The notes below the pieces were generated by a model. That model worked only from the letters and a program-made list of their open reading frames with translations, made no database searches and was not told the DNA's origin. Positions 34,169 through 41,967 of a stretch of 64,000 bases of DNA are shown here, piece after piece. The DNA is from Nitrospira sp. (GTDB lineage: Bacteria; Nitrospirota; Nitrospiria; Nitrospirales; Nitrospiraceae): assembly GCA_030123625.1 (NCBI GenBank), contig CP126121.1, forward strand, positions 1,528,179 through 1,592,178, written 5' to 3'. Both the position numbers and the translations under genes were made by a program. The stretch's first letter is position 1; each line of letters starts with the position of its first letter.

Positions 34169-35770
34169 CTAAGAGCGCTTGCGGGTTCTGCGGCGCGTCG
34201 CATCGAGGACTTCCCCCCAATGGGTAAGGAAGGCCGTCACGAATTCGTGTTCCTCAGCCGGCGGCACGGCCAAACGAGCCAAAGCTAACGCGACCGCCAG
34301 AGCAATGTGGTACCCCTCCGAGCGGGAAGCGACGGCGCGACGATAGGCGGGATGCCCATCGTTGATGACGACGGTAGATTCGACCAGCCGACCGAGATCC
34401 GGATCGCCTGCATGAGACTCGAACCGGATGTTTAATCCATAACGAGCAGGCTTAGACCGTCCCTTGGGTCCCGGAACGACGGCAACGCCAGGGAAAGGCT
34501 GAGGTTCAGCCTGAGATGCGGATTCTGTCTGTCTTTCTGCATTCGGCTGCTCTACGCCCGTCGGTTCAGTCGGCGACTCCGGCGGGAGCGCAGGTCCTTG
34601 TACGTCTTCCGCTTGACTGACGATGGAGGCAGCGAGCATCGCCTGTCCATCCCCGCTCACCTCGGTTGGACCGATGGGCAGTCGCTTCTGACCACCGGGT
34701 CGTCGTTCGACCAGCGACGCCAGTAACGGAAATTCTTCAGCCAGATCCACCAAGACAGTTTCGAGATCCCGCTTCAACGGCCGCACGGCTCGGCGATTGA
34801 CTTTGTCGCCTATTTCCCTGGCATCCCCCCAATGGACTAATTGCTGCGAGACTGCCTCTTGGATGGCTTTCCGATAGCCCAGATACAACGCGCCTCGCGT
34901 TCCAACGCGAACGAAGTCTCCCTTGTTGAGCGTGAGGGCTGCCGCCAACGCCGGAGCTTCGATCATCCCGGCCACTCGGTCCGGCGCAGCAGGCGTGATG
35001 CCGAGCCAATCCCATCCGTGTTTAATCACCTTACCGAACGTGCTGACGGCCATACCACGCTGATGCTCTGGAAAAGGCGATTCGCTTCGCGCCAGGTAAC
35101 CGACCGCCGTCGGTTTGCGCTTGCCGGCGAGACAGACGGCCAGCCTCGATACTTCCGTACCTCTGCCATGCTGACGCGTCAGCACCCGGCCATTGACCTC
35201 GAAACGAAACCCTTTCGGATAATGCCGGCCGAGGATCTCGTCAAACTCCGGCTCCAGCAGCGGTTGGTATTGTCGGCGAAGCGTTTCCTCTATGTATCCT
35301 TCGTCCAAAAGCGGCGAGAGCGCGTTCTGTAGCTTGAGCTGCACCGCCGTGCCATGATCGGCCACCAAACCAGGCGGAGGAATCCATTTCCACGGTGCTT
35401 TGTGCCGACCGGCCAGGTGCCAGCGGCTCGCCACATGTTCCTTACCACGCTTGGTTTCTGTGACGACGTCTTCGCAGACCAGTAGACCAAGCTTGATCCC
35501 GACACCGGCGAAACCGATGCCATGGCCGCGCGTCTTCGTGCTGGCCGCCAGATCGTGGTAGCGAACAAGGTCCCTCCGTCTCATACCGGAACCGTCATCC
35601 ACGATGGTGAGTGTCGACGAAGCAGGATCGGCCGTGATACGGAAACAGGTGGCACCGGAGTCCAGCGAATTGGCGACGACCTCGGTCAGAATGGTTTCTT
35701 CCAACGCGCCCGGATAGGCGTCGCGTAGGTCTTCGAGCAGATGCTGCAGATCAACGCGCGTTTCGCCCAA
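34169..35770 (-). CDS. GHKL-fold ATP-binding protein of unknown function
   Basis: A 533-residue protein with a GHKL (Hsp90/MutL/gyrase) ATPase domain in the first 180 residues: N box TEVVANSLDSGA, G1 IVDDGSGM, G2 GIGFAGVGIKLG. The middle region is unassigned, about residues 370-420 are proline/glutamate-rich, and the C-terminus is alpha-helical. The start is TTG at 35770, supported by AGGAG 5 bases upstream. Such stand-alone GHKL proteins occur in phage-defence contexts and DNA repair, but no function can be assigned. It borders a toxin-antitoxin pair and two decayed genes. Confidence 0.75.
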   Translation of the reverse strand: MGETRVDLQHLLEDLRDAYPGALEETILTEVVANSLDSGATCFRITADPASSTLTIVDDGSGMRRRDLVRYHDLAASTKTRGHGIGFAGVGIKLGLLVCEDVVTETKRGKEHVASRWHLAGRHKAPWKWIPPPGLVADHGTAVQLKLQNALSPLLDEGYIEETLRRQYQPLLEPEFDEILGRHYPKGFRFEVNGRVLTRQHGRGTEVSRLAVCLAGKRKPTAVGYLARSESPFPEHQRGMAVSTFGKVIKHGWDWLGITPAAPDRVAGMIEAPALAAALTLNKGDFVRVGTRGALYLGYRKAIQEAVSQQLVHWGDAREIGDKVNRRAVRPLKRDLETVLVDLAEEFPLLASLVERRPGGQKRLPIGPTEVSGDGQAMLAASIVSQAEDVQGPALPPESPTEPTGVEQPNAERQTESASQAEPQPFPGVAVVPGPKGRSKPARYGLNIRFESHAGDPDLGRLVESTVVINDGHPAYRRAVASRSEGYHIALAVALALARLAVPPAEEHEFVTAFLTHWGEVLDATRRRTRKRS

Positions 35771-35782
35771 GCAGGCTCCTAT

Positions 35783-36168
35783 TCAGAGCAGAGTCGTGAA
35801 GACCGCTCGCAACATCCTGACGGACGTTGCCTGATAGGACATATCGCGGGCCTCTCGCAAGGCTTCCTCCAACAGCGCATTGTACGCCGTACGCCGGAAG
35901 GAATTGAACCGGCACGCCTTCGATCAGCACACATTCCTCTTCTTCCATGTATCCCTTGGCACGCAACGCTTCATAGAGCGGAGCCAAAGTGAGCAATCCG
36001 CTATTCATTTGCGGCAAGAGCACAATGATGTCCAGATCGAAGGTGAGGAGAGGTTCGACGTAAAACGTCGCTCCCATAGCACCGCCGATGGCGTAACGGC
36101 TCATGATACCGTCTTGTTCAAGCTCATTCAGGACTTGGAGCGTGCAGGACTTGGAGCGTGCGTTCCAT
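35783..36168 (-). pseudogene. nucleotidyltransferase-like gene broken by two tandem duplications
   Basis: The core frame reads MSRYAIGGAMGATFYVEP then LLTFDLDIIVLLP, a nucleotidyltransferase-like GG...D-x-D fold (AbiEii-like family) . Upstream, an ATG at 36168 starts ERTLQVL and would join NELEQDGIMSRY, but a 16-bp tandem duplication (36131-36162) shifts the frame. Downstream a 7-bp duplication (GTACGCC twice, 35882-35895) shifts it again; after removal the frame reads FLPAYNALLEEALREARDMS and continues to RAVFTTLL before a stop. The protein is then also shorter than relatives. It is probably a recently inactivated gene. Confidence 0.75.
36131..36162. repeat. 16-bp tandem duplication (15/16 identical)
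   Basis: GGACTTGGAGCGTGCA followed directly by GGACTTGGAGCGTGCG. It inserts 16 bp in the 5' end of the nucleotidyltransferase pseudogene and breaks its frame. Confidence 0.85.
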
Positions 36169-36170
36169 AA

Positions 36171-36547
36171 CTAATATGGGACCATGTCGGAAAGATGCAG
36201 CGTACGAACCGGTTCGATAGTACCTCGTTTCCAGCCGAAAACATACGGATCTCTTCTGCTTACTCCTGTCACCTCCACGGTCACCGGCACCAGCATCATC
36301 GTGTCGTTGCCGAAGATGTCGATGACTTTCACGGCGATGGTGTAGCGGCCGGGCTTGTCATAGGTGTGGGTGGCACCGCCCAATAGTCCACCCAGTCGGT
36401 CCACTTCTTCGTCAGCACATCACGGGTCACGACGCCCTGCTTGTCCTTGCTGATCTTAATGAGCTGGCCCGCCTCGCAAACCACCTCGCTCTTGCCTTCT
36501 TTCAACTCAGCTGTAATCGATTCGGAAATGTCCCCGAAGGCTCAACT
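36171..36547 (-). pseudogene. remnant of a DNA-methyltransferase-type gene (C-terminal pieces)
   Basis: Two fragments on the minus strand are out of register. One (about 36400-36535) reads FGDISESITAELKEGKSEVV then ISKDKQGVVTRDVLTKKWTDWVDYW. The other (36171-36404) reads THTYDKPGRYTIAVKVIDIF then GNDTMMLVPVTVEV. These resemble the C-terminal region of site-specific DNA methyltransferases seen in restriction-modification systems (from memory, not searched). A central part is deleted, and a MITE lies next to the 5' fragment. No catalytic domain remains. Confidence 0.5.
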
Positions 36548-36556
36548 CGATCAGTT

Positions 36557-36625
36557 GGCACTGGTAAAGTTTGAATGTTTTCTGCATCAATGTTCGCAAC
36601 GAGTAAGACAAATTTTACCAGTGCC
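36557..36625. mobile_element. 69-bp MITE, copy 2 (inverted)
   Basis: Perfect 12-bp terminal inverted repeats GGCACTGGTAAA and TTTACCAGTGCC. The 8-bp direct repeats GATCAGTT flank it exactly at 36549-36556 and 36626-36633, a clean target-site duplication. It is the reverse complement of the copy at 30516 with three differences. Inserted beside or within the methyltransferase remnant upstream of ubiE. Confidence 0.88.
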
Positions 36626-36676
36626 GATCAGTTCGACCGCTTGACACCGCGTTGAACCGGGTGCTACCACGATCGC

Positions 36677-37453
36677 ATGGTGAAAACCGACCATCCTCCA
36701 TTGACCCAAGACTCTCACGCTCCGGCCAAGGTCGTCTCGACCTGGTCCGGCCAGGCTCGCGAAGATGCCGTACAACGGATGTTTACCGCCATTGCGGGCG
36801 TCTACGATCTGAACAATACGCTGTTGAGCTTCGGTCTGCATTACCATTGGAAGAAGATTACCGCTTCCTTCATTACTCCCGTCGGCCGGGGGACGGCGCT
36901 CGATGTCGGATCCGGCACAGCCGACCTGGCCCTCCTTGTCGAGTCCCGAATGGGACCCAAGGGGCGCGTGATCGCATCAGACCTGAACCATGCGATGCTG
37001 GCCGAGGGCCTCAAGAAGATCGGAGGTAAAGGGCTCACCGACAAGATCACCTGCCTCCAGGCAAGCGCGGAACATCTGGGTTTTGGGGATAACACCTTCG
37101 ATGCAGTCACCACCGGTTTCTGCATGCGGAATGTGGGTGATTTACCACAAGCAGTGCGGGAGATCCGCCGCGTGATGAAGCCCGGCGGTCGCTTCGTGTG
37201 CCTGGAGTTTTCACGGCCGGTATTCGGTTGGCTACGGAAGAGCTACGATTGGTATTCGTTCAAACTGCTCCCCTGGATCGGCACCATGGTGGCCCGCGAC
37301 CACACCGGCGTGTACGAGTATCTTCCAGCGTCGATACGGACATTCCCCGATCAAGAACGGTTGTGTCAGATCCTCCGAGAAGCCGGGTTCCGTCAAGTGT
37401 CGTACAAGAACCTCAGCGGCGGCATTGTCGCCGTTCACGTCGCGACTAAATAA
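36677..37453 (+). CDS. ubiE: demethylmenaquinone/2-polyprenyl-benzoquinol methyltransferase
   Basis: A SAM-dependent C-methyltransferase of 258 residues that completes menaquinone (or ubiquinone) synthesis. Motifs are TAIAGVYDLNNTLLSFGLHYHWKK (UbiE signature 1), ALDVGSGTADLAL (SAM motif I), NHAMLAEGLKK, and FDAVTTGFCMRNVGDLPQAVREIRRVMKPGG (signature 2). It serves the quinone pool used by complex I. In an organism of this group the product would be menaquinone. A heptamer array begins directly at its stop codon. Confidence 0.93.
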   Translation: MVKTDHPPLTQDSHAPAKVVSTWSGQAREDAVQRMFTAIAGVYDLNNTLLSFGLHYHWKKITASFITPVGRGTALDVGSGTADLALLVESRMGPKGRVIASDLNHAMLAEGLKKIGGKGLTDKITCLQASAEHLGFGDNTFDAVTTGFCMRNVGDLPQAVREIRRVMKPGGRFVCLEFSRPVFGWLRKSYDWYSFKLLPWIGTMVARDHTGVYEYLPASIRTFPDQERLCQILREAGFRQVSYKNLSGGIVAVHVATK

Positions 37454-37481
37454 GTGTTGAGTCCTGAGTGCTAAGTGCTGA
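37454..37481. repeat. heptamer array, left flank of bIVP gene 2
   Basis: GTGTTGA, GTCCTGA, GTGCTAA, GTGCTGA: four units in perfect 7-bp register directly after the ubiE stop, 8 bp before the bIVP start. The inverse array is at 37884-37911. Confidence 0.88.
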
Positions 37482-37489
37482 GTAGAAGA

Positions 37490-37915
37490 ATGAAAGTTGA
37501 ACGCTTTGAAGATCTTGTCGCCTGGCAGAAAGCGCGAGCGCTTACTCAAGCAGTTTATGAGGTGACTCGAGTGCAGGCCTTTAGAAGGGATATCGGCTTA
37601 TCCAGTCAGATGCGACGTGCGGCCATATCGATCATGGCGAACATTGCAGAGGGTTTCGAACGTAATCGCGCGACAGAGTTTCATCAGTTCTTGTCGGTCG
37701 CGAAGGGCTCCTGCGCAGAGGTGCGCTCTCACCTGTATGCTGCTTATGACGCCGGTTATCTCGGCAAAAGTCGTTTCTCCGAAGTGTTAACACAGGCTGA
37801 AGAAGTGGGCCGAATAATCGGTGGGCTGAGGGGTTCAGTCGCTGTCCAGAGAAAGCCCTCTCTATCAGCCACCGTATCATTAACTCAGCATTCAGCACCC
37901 AGCACTCAGCACTGA
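37490..37915 (+). CDS. four-helix-bundle protein, IVP/S23 family, copy 2
   Basis: A 141-residue bIVP protein. Signatures are [41 protein letters not shown] and [21 protein letters not shown]. It is clearly a paralogue of the protein at 14182 but diverged. The C-terminal tail ([12 protein letters not shown]) is translated from the right-hand heptamer array, and its stop TGA is also in the repeat. The next gene starts one base inside the stop (TGATG), so it is translationally coupled. Function is unknown; no rRNA gene is nearby. Confidence 0.88.
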   Translation: MKVERFEDLVAWQKARALTQAVYEVTRVQAFRRDIGLSSQMRRAAISIMANIAEGFERNRATEFHQFLSVAKGSCAEVRSHLYAAYDAGYLGKSRFSEVLTQAEEVGRIIGGLRGSVAVQRKPSLSATVSLTQHSAPSTQH

Positions 37916-37917
37916 TG
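37884..37917. repeat. heptamer array, right flank of bIVP gene 2
   Basis: CTCAGCA, TTCAGCA, CCCAGCA, CTCAGCA, CTGATGA: the reverse-complement family of the 37454 array. It encodes the bIVP C-terminus and stop and the start codon of the radical SAM gene. Confidence 0.88.
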
Positions 37918-39534
37918 AATTCCATCCTCTACATCTTCCTCCCCTGCAAAAAGGTCTATCCCATCGGGATCACCTACTTGGCAGACTTTATCCATCGGCG
38001 AAAGCCGGAGGTTCGTCAGCGCATTCTTGATCTGTCTCTGTTTCCTGTCGCACAGCGAAGCCATGCCATCCGCGATGCAGCCACGGAGTTTAAGCCGGAG
38101 CTGGTCTGCTTTTCTTGGCGCGATATTCAGATCTTTTCGCCCCATGAAGGCGACACCTCGTTGGAGCACGCATTTAATTTTTACTTCGCCAGTAACCCGC
38201 TCAAGCGCATCGCCGCGTCGGTCGAGGGCGTCAAGCAGCTCTACCGCTACTACAACCACATCTATACGATCCTGTCGTACCCTGCGCTGATCCGCAAAGA
38301 GTTTCCCAAAGCCCAGATCATGATCGGAGGCGGGGCGTTTACGGCCTTCGCCGATCAATTGATCGAAAAGCTTCCGGAAGGAACCATCGGCATTCTCGGT
38401 GAAGGGGAAGACGCCATACTGAAAGTCATTGAAGGTCGATCCATCGAGGATGAACGGTACATTGTCAAAGAAGGGAACCGGGTTCGGAAAGGCCGACAGG
38501 GTTCGCCGGCGCTGCTCGACGCGCTGACCGTCGATTTGCCCTACCTCACATCGATCTTTCCTCAGTACGGTGAATACGTCGGTGAATCGATCGGCGTGCA
38601 GTCGAAACGAGGCTGCCCCTACGACTGCGCCTTTTGCCTCTATCCGTATATTGAGGGCAAACGAGTCCGCTATCGGCCGCCCGACATGGTCGTCAAGGAT
38701 ATCGCTCAGCACTACCATCAGTGGGGCGCCCGTCGATTCTGGTTTACCGACGCTCAATTCATCACCGGGAAAGAAGCCTATCCTCAGTGCACGGAGATCC
38801 TCGAGCGGATCGTTGCCGAGAAACTCGATATCGAGTGGTCCGGCTACATTAGAACCTCGTTGATTACCCCGGAACTCGCGAAACTGATGGTCCGATCAGG
38901 CGTGGGCGATCTGGAGGTGGCCATTACGTCCGGCTCGCAAGAAGTTCTGAATAATCTCCATATGGGATTCAAGCTGGAACGGTTGTATGACGGTTGTCGT
39001 TATCTGGCGGAAGCCGGTTTCAAGGGCAAGGTGATCCTGAACTACTCGCTGAACAGTCCCAAAGAAACGGAAGAGAGCCTCCTGCAGAGCGTCGAGTCTT
39101 ACAAAACGGTGGCCTCAATAATCGGAGCAGAGCGTGTCTTCCCCTTGATGTTCTTCCTCGGCATCCAGCCAAACACCGATTTGGAACAGCGCCTGTTGGA
39201 GGAGGGATATCTGTCGGCCGGCTACAATCCCTTGATGTTGACCCCGACCAGTATCAAAAAGTTGCTCTATAATCCTGCCCCACTCAACAAGATCATCGCC
39301 AAGGCTTGTCTCCGCGCGTGGGAACGAAAGCAAGGGAGCCGTGATCCTCGTCGATGGACCGGATCTCTGTCCCAAACTTCGGAATCATCTACCTATGCGG
39401 ACCAAAATCTCAGCCGGGGCATCGAAGGCAATTCGGGGCGGGACGCGCTCCTTTCACTCGAAGAAATCCTTCGTTCGCGCCGGCCGGTTCCATCCTCATC
39501 ACAAACCCCTGAACCAAGAACTTCAGCCGGATAA
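37915..39534 (+). CDS. B12-binding-type radical SAM protein
   Basis: A 539-residue enzyme. An N-terminal cobalamin-binding-like Rossmann domain (about 1-190) precedes the radical SAM core with CxxxCxxC in KRGCPYDCAFCLYPYIEGKR. The pattern fits B12-dependent radical SAM enzymes (methyltransferases, cyclases such as BchE-type), though the DxHxxG motif of the B12 domain is not evident, so cobalamin use is uncertain. The C-terminal about 80 residues are low-complexity and polar (SQTSESSTYADQN). The start codon lies in the repeat and overlaps the bIVP stop. Substrate unknown. Confidence 0.82.
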   Translation: MNSILYIFLPCKKVYPIGITYLADFIHRRKPEVRQRILDLSLFPVAQRSHAIRDAATEFKPELVCFSWRDIQIFSPHEGDTSLEHAFNFYFASNPLKRIAASVEGVKQLYRYYNHIYTILSYPALIRKEFPKAQIMIGGGAFTAFADQLIEKLPEGTIGILGEGEDAILKVIEGRSIEDERYIVKEGNRVRKGRQGSPALLDALTVDLPYLTSIFPQYGEYVGESIGVQSKRGCPYDCAFCLYPYIEGKRVRYRPPDMVVKDIAQHYHQWGARRFWFTDAQFITGKEAYPQCTEILERIVAEKLDIEWSGYIRTSLITPELAKLMVRSGVGDLEVAITSGSQEVLNNLHMGFKLERLYDGCRYLAEAGFKGKVILNYSLNSPKETEESLLQSVESYKTVASIIGAERVFPLMFFLGIQPNTDLEQRLLEEGYLSAGYNPLMLTPTSIKKLLYNPAPLNKIIAKACLRAWERKQGSRDPRRWTGSLSQTSESSTYADQNLSRGIEGNSGRDALLSLEEILRSRRPVPSSSQTPEPRTSAG

Positions 39535-39725
39535 TTCTCTTCGAATGCGTCGAAATCATGCATGGAACCGATATCTCCCGCTCCTGCGACACCTTGCATT
39601 CCAATTTAAGCCGGTGCTATCATTCATTTTCTTCAGAGGGGCGGGACAGCACGTCACCCAATCGGTTTTTCAGATAATTACGGTCCCTTTCCTCCATCAA
39701 ACTCGCGCCCTAAGGAGGCGCTTCA

Positions 39726-41792
39726 ATGTATAAGACTATCTATGTTCCAGTCGATAACTCCGACCATTCCAATACTGCGGTGGATGTCGGCGTCCAGATG
39801 GCCAAGACCTTCGGCTCGAAAATTGTGGGAAGCCACGTCTATGCAGCGAAAATGCACGACAAGCGCTTCAAGCAGATGGAAGCGGGCCTGCCGGAGGAAT
39901 ATCACGATGAAAAAGAGCTCGACCGGCAACGACAGATCCATGATTCGCTGATCACCCGCGGACTCCAGATCATCACCGATTCCTACCTCGACTACGTCGA
40001 CAAAAAATGCAACGAAGCGAATCTTCCGGTCGAACGGCGATCGCTCGAAGGACGAAATTGGAAGGTACTGGCCGAGGACATCAACACCAACGGGTATGAC
40101 CTCGTCATCATGGGAGCATTGGGAGTCGGTGCGGTCAAGGACAGCGTCATCGGGAGCAACACCGAGCGCGTGGTCCGTCGAGTCCGTAATTCCGACATGT
40201 TGATTATCAAGAACGTTCAGCCGATGACCGGCGGGAAGATCGTCGTTGCCGTCGACGGCAGCCCCTACTCGTTCGGCGGACTGATGACCGGCTTGGCGCT
40301 CGGCAAGGCGCTCAACATGCCGGTGGAGGCGATTTCGGCATTCGATCCCTATTTCCACTACGCGGCATTCCACAGCATTTCCGGGGTCCTGAACGAAGAG
40401 GCCGGCAAAGTGTTTCGTTTCAAGGAGCAGGAAAAGTTGCACGAAGAAATCATCGACAGCGGTTTGGCAAAGATCTATCAGTCCCATCTGGACATTTCCC
40501 GCGAAATCGCCCAGGCCGAACAGACTGACCTGAAGACCACTCTGCTGGACGGCAAAGCCTTCGAAAAAATCATTCAGTATGTCCGCAAAGACGTCCCGGC
40601 CCTGCTCATCGTCGGACGCATCGGGGTCCACAGCGACGACGACATGGACGTGGGCAGCAACACTGAAAACCTGCTCCGGAGCGCACCCTGCAATGTGCTG
40701 ATTTCCAATCGTAAATACGTGCCTCCGATCGATACCCAGGCCGAGTACACGATCGCCTGGACGGAAGAAGCCCTGCGGAGGATGGAAAAGATCCCGGTCT
40801 TTGCACGAGGCGTGGCGAAGACGGCCATTCATCGGTATGCCATCGAAAAAGGCCATACGATCATCAGCAACACCGTCGTGGATGCCGCGGTAGGACATAT
40901 TTTGCCTAAAGGAGCCATGGACGCCATGCGGGCGCTCGGCGGCAGCCTGGACGCGGCGGGTATCGACCGCGACAAGATGCAGGCCGACCAGGCTGTAACG
41001 AAGGATCTCATGGGTCCGACATTGAGCGGAATCATGACCCAGATCGTTGAGGAGAAACCGAAAGAGATCAATGCCTCCACGCAGGCCTACCTGGACCGTA
41101 TGGATCAAACCTATTTTGTCTGTGATGGGTGTGGCTACATCGGAAAAGGAGAGACTCCTGTCAAATGCCCGGTGTGCGGTGTGGACGGGACAAGGTTCAA
41201 GCAGGTCGACAAAAAGATTTTCGAAGTGGCTGCGACGTCGGAAGGTGAGTTAGAAACGGACGTTGCCTATGACGACGTGCCGATGCAATGGACCAAGGAT
41301 GCGAAAGAAGCGATCCGCGCCGTACCGGCCGGATTCCAGCGCAGGCGTGCGAAGGCCAGGATCGAAAAGAGCGCGCGTAAGTTAGGAATGACGACCATCA
41401 CACTCGAATATGCGGCGCCGATGATCAAGGAAGCCGCGGCCGAGGACTACACGCCCATTTTTTCCAATAAGGGTACCGGCACATCGCCAGTCGGAGAAAC
41501 CACGCTGGCAGCCACGAAGGGGAATAGTTCGAACGGCCATGTCGAATCCACCTCACCCTATACCTGGACGGCGGAAGCACAAGCCAGACTGGATCGGGCT
41601 CCAGAGGGCTTTATGCGGGATTGCACGAGAGCGCTCATTCTCAAGCACGCTGCAAAAATCGGAGCGACCGCGATCACGCTCGAAGTCGCAAATGAAGGCA
41701 TCGAACAGGCGAAGGGGTACATGGCGGAAGCTATGAAGACCGGCAATCTCAAGGACATGATCGCCGACCTGACCGGAAAAGGAAGTGCGTAA
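39726..41792 (+). CDS. multidomain fusion: USP-USP-PCP_red-zinc ribbon-PCP_red-PCP_red
   Basis: A 688-residue cytoplasmic protein. Two tandem universal-stress-protein domains (about 1-160 and 168-330; each with a GxxGSNTE nucleotide loop, VIGSNTERVVRR and DVGSNTENLLRS) are followed by a PCP_red-type domain (340-391, WTEEALRRMEKIPVFARG). Next comes a rubredoxin-like CxxC-x11-CxxC knuckle (Cys466/469/481/484) and two further PCP_red domains (519-566 and 612-660, both beginning WTxxA). PCP_red is the small C-terminal domain of light-independent protochlorophyllide reductase subunits. AAGGAGG precedes the ATG. The role is unknown; a redox-responsive scaffold is plausible. Confidence 0.85.
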   Translation: MYKTIYVPVDNSDHSNTAVDVGVQMAKTFGSKIVGSHVYAAKMHDKRFKQMEAGLPEEYHDEKELDRQRQIHDSLITRGLQIITDSYLDYVDKKCNEANLPVERRSLEGRNWKVLAEDINTNGYDLVIMGALGVGAVKDSVIGSNTERVVRRVRNSDMLIIKNVQPMTGGKIVVAVDGSPYSFGGLMTGLALGKALNMPVEAISAFDPYFHYAAFHSISGVLNEEAGKVFRFKEQEKLHEEIIDSGLAKIYQSHLDISREIAQAEQTDLKTTLLDGKAFEKIIQYVRKDVPALLIVGRIGVHSDDDMDVGSNTENLLRSAPCNVLISNRKYVPPIDTQAEYTIAWTEEALRRMEKIPVFARGVAKTAIHRYAIEKGHTIISNTVVDAAVGHILPKGAMDAMRALGGSLDAAGIDRDKMQADQAVTKDLMGPTLSGIMTQIVEEKPKEINASTQAYLDRMDQTYFVCDGCGYIGKGETPVKCPVCGVDGTRFKQVDKKIFEVAATSEGELETDVAYDDVPMQWTKDAKEAIRAVPAGFQRRRAKARIEKSARKLGMTTITLEYAAPMIKEAAAEDYTPIFSNKGTGTSPVGETTLAATKGNSSNGHVESTSPYTWTAEAQARLDRAPEGFMRDCTRALILKHAAKIGATAITLEVANEGIEQAKGYMAEAMKTGNLKDMIADLTGKGSA

Positions 41793-41967
41793 GTGCTGAG
41801 TCCTGAGTGCTGAGCGACAAAGAACGATACAAGCCAGTAAGCAGAAGTCGGATTTAGTATCCCACCTTAGCACCATAGCAACCATGGGTAAGTCACTTCC
41901 CGTTCTCAACTCTCCAATGTTGCCTGGGCCTGAGCGATTCTCAGCACTCAGCACTGATCACTCTGCA
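41793..41967. repeat. inverted heptamer arrays with no bIVP gene between
   Basis: Left arm 41793-41813: GTGCTGA, GTCCTGA, GTGCTGA. Right arm 41940-41967: CTCAGCA, CTCAGCA, CTGATCA, CTCTGCA. These are the same heptamers as around bIVP gene 2, but the about 125-bp interior has no bIVP sequence. It contains the ATG currently assigned to the next radical SAM gene. Confidence 0.82.

Noticed and set aside
36587-36847. Minus-strand ORF of 86 codons overlapping the ubiE 5' end and MITE copy 2
   Set aside because: Antisense to the conserved ubiE start and composed partly of MITE sequence; no start signal or domain.
39723-41108. Long minus-strand ORF (461 codons) antisense to the USP fusion gene
   Set aside because: It is the mirror of a strongly conserved coding region on the plus strand, has a composition dominated by His/Asp/Val codon shadows and has no recognisable domain.
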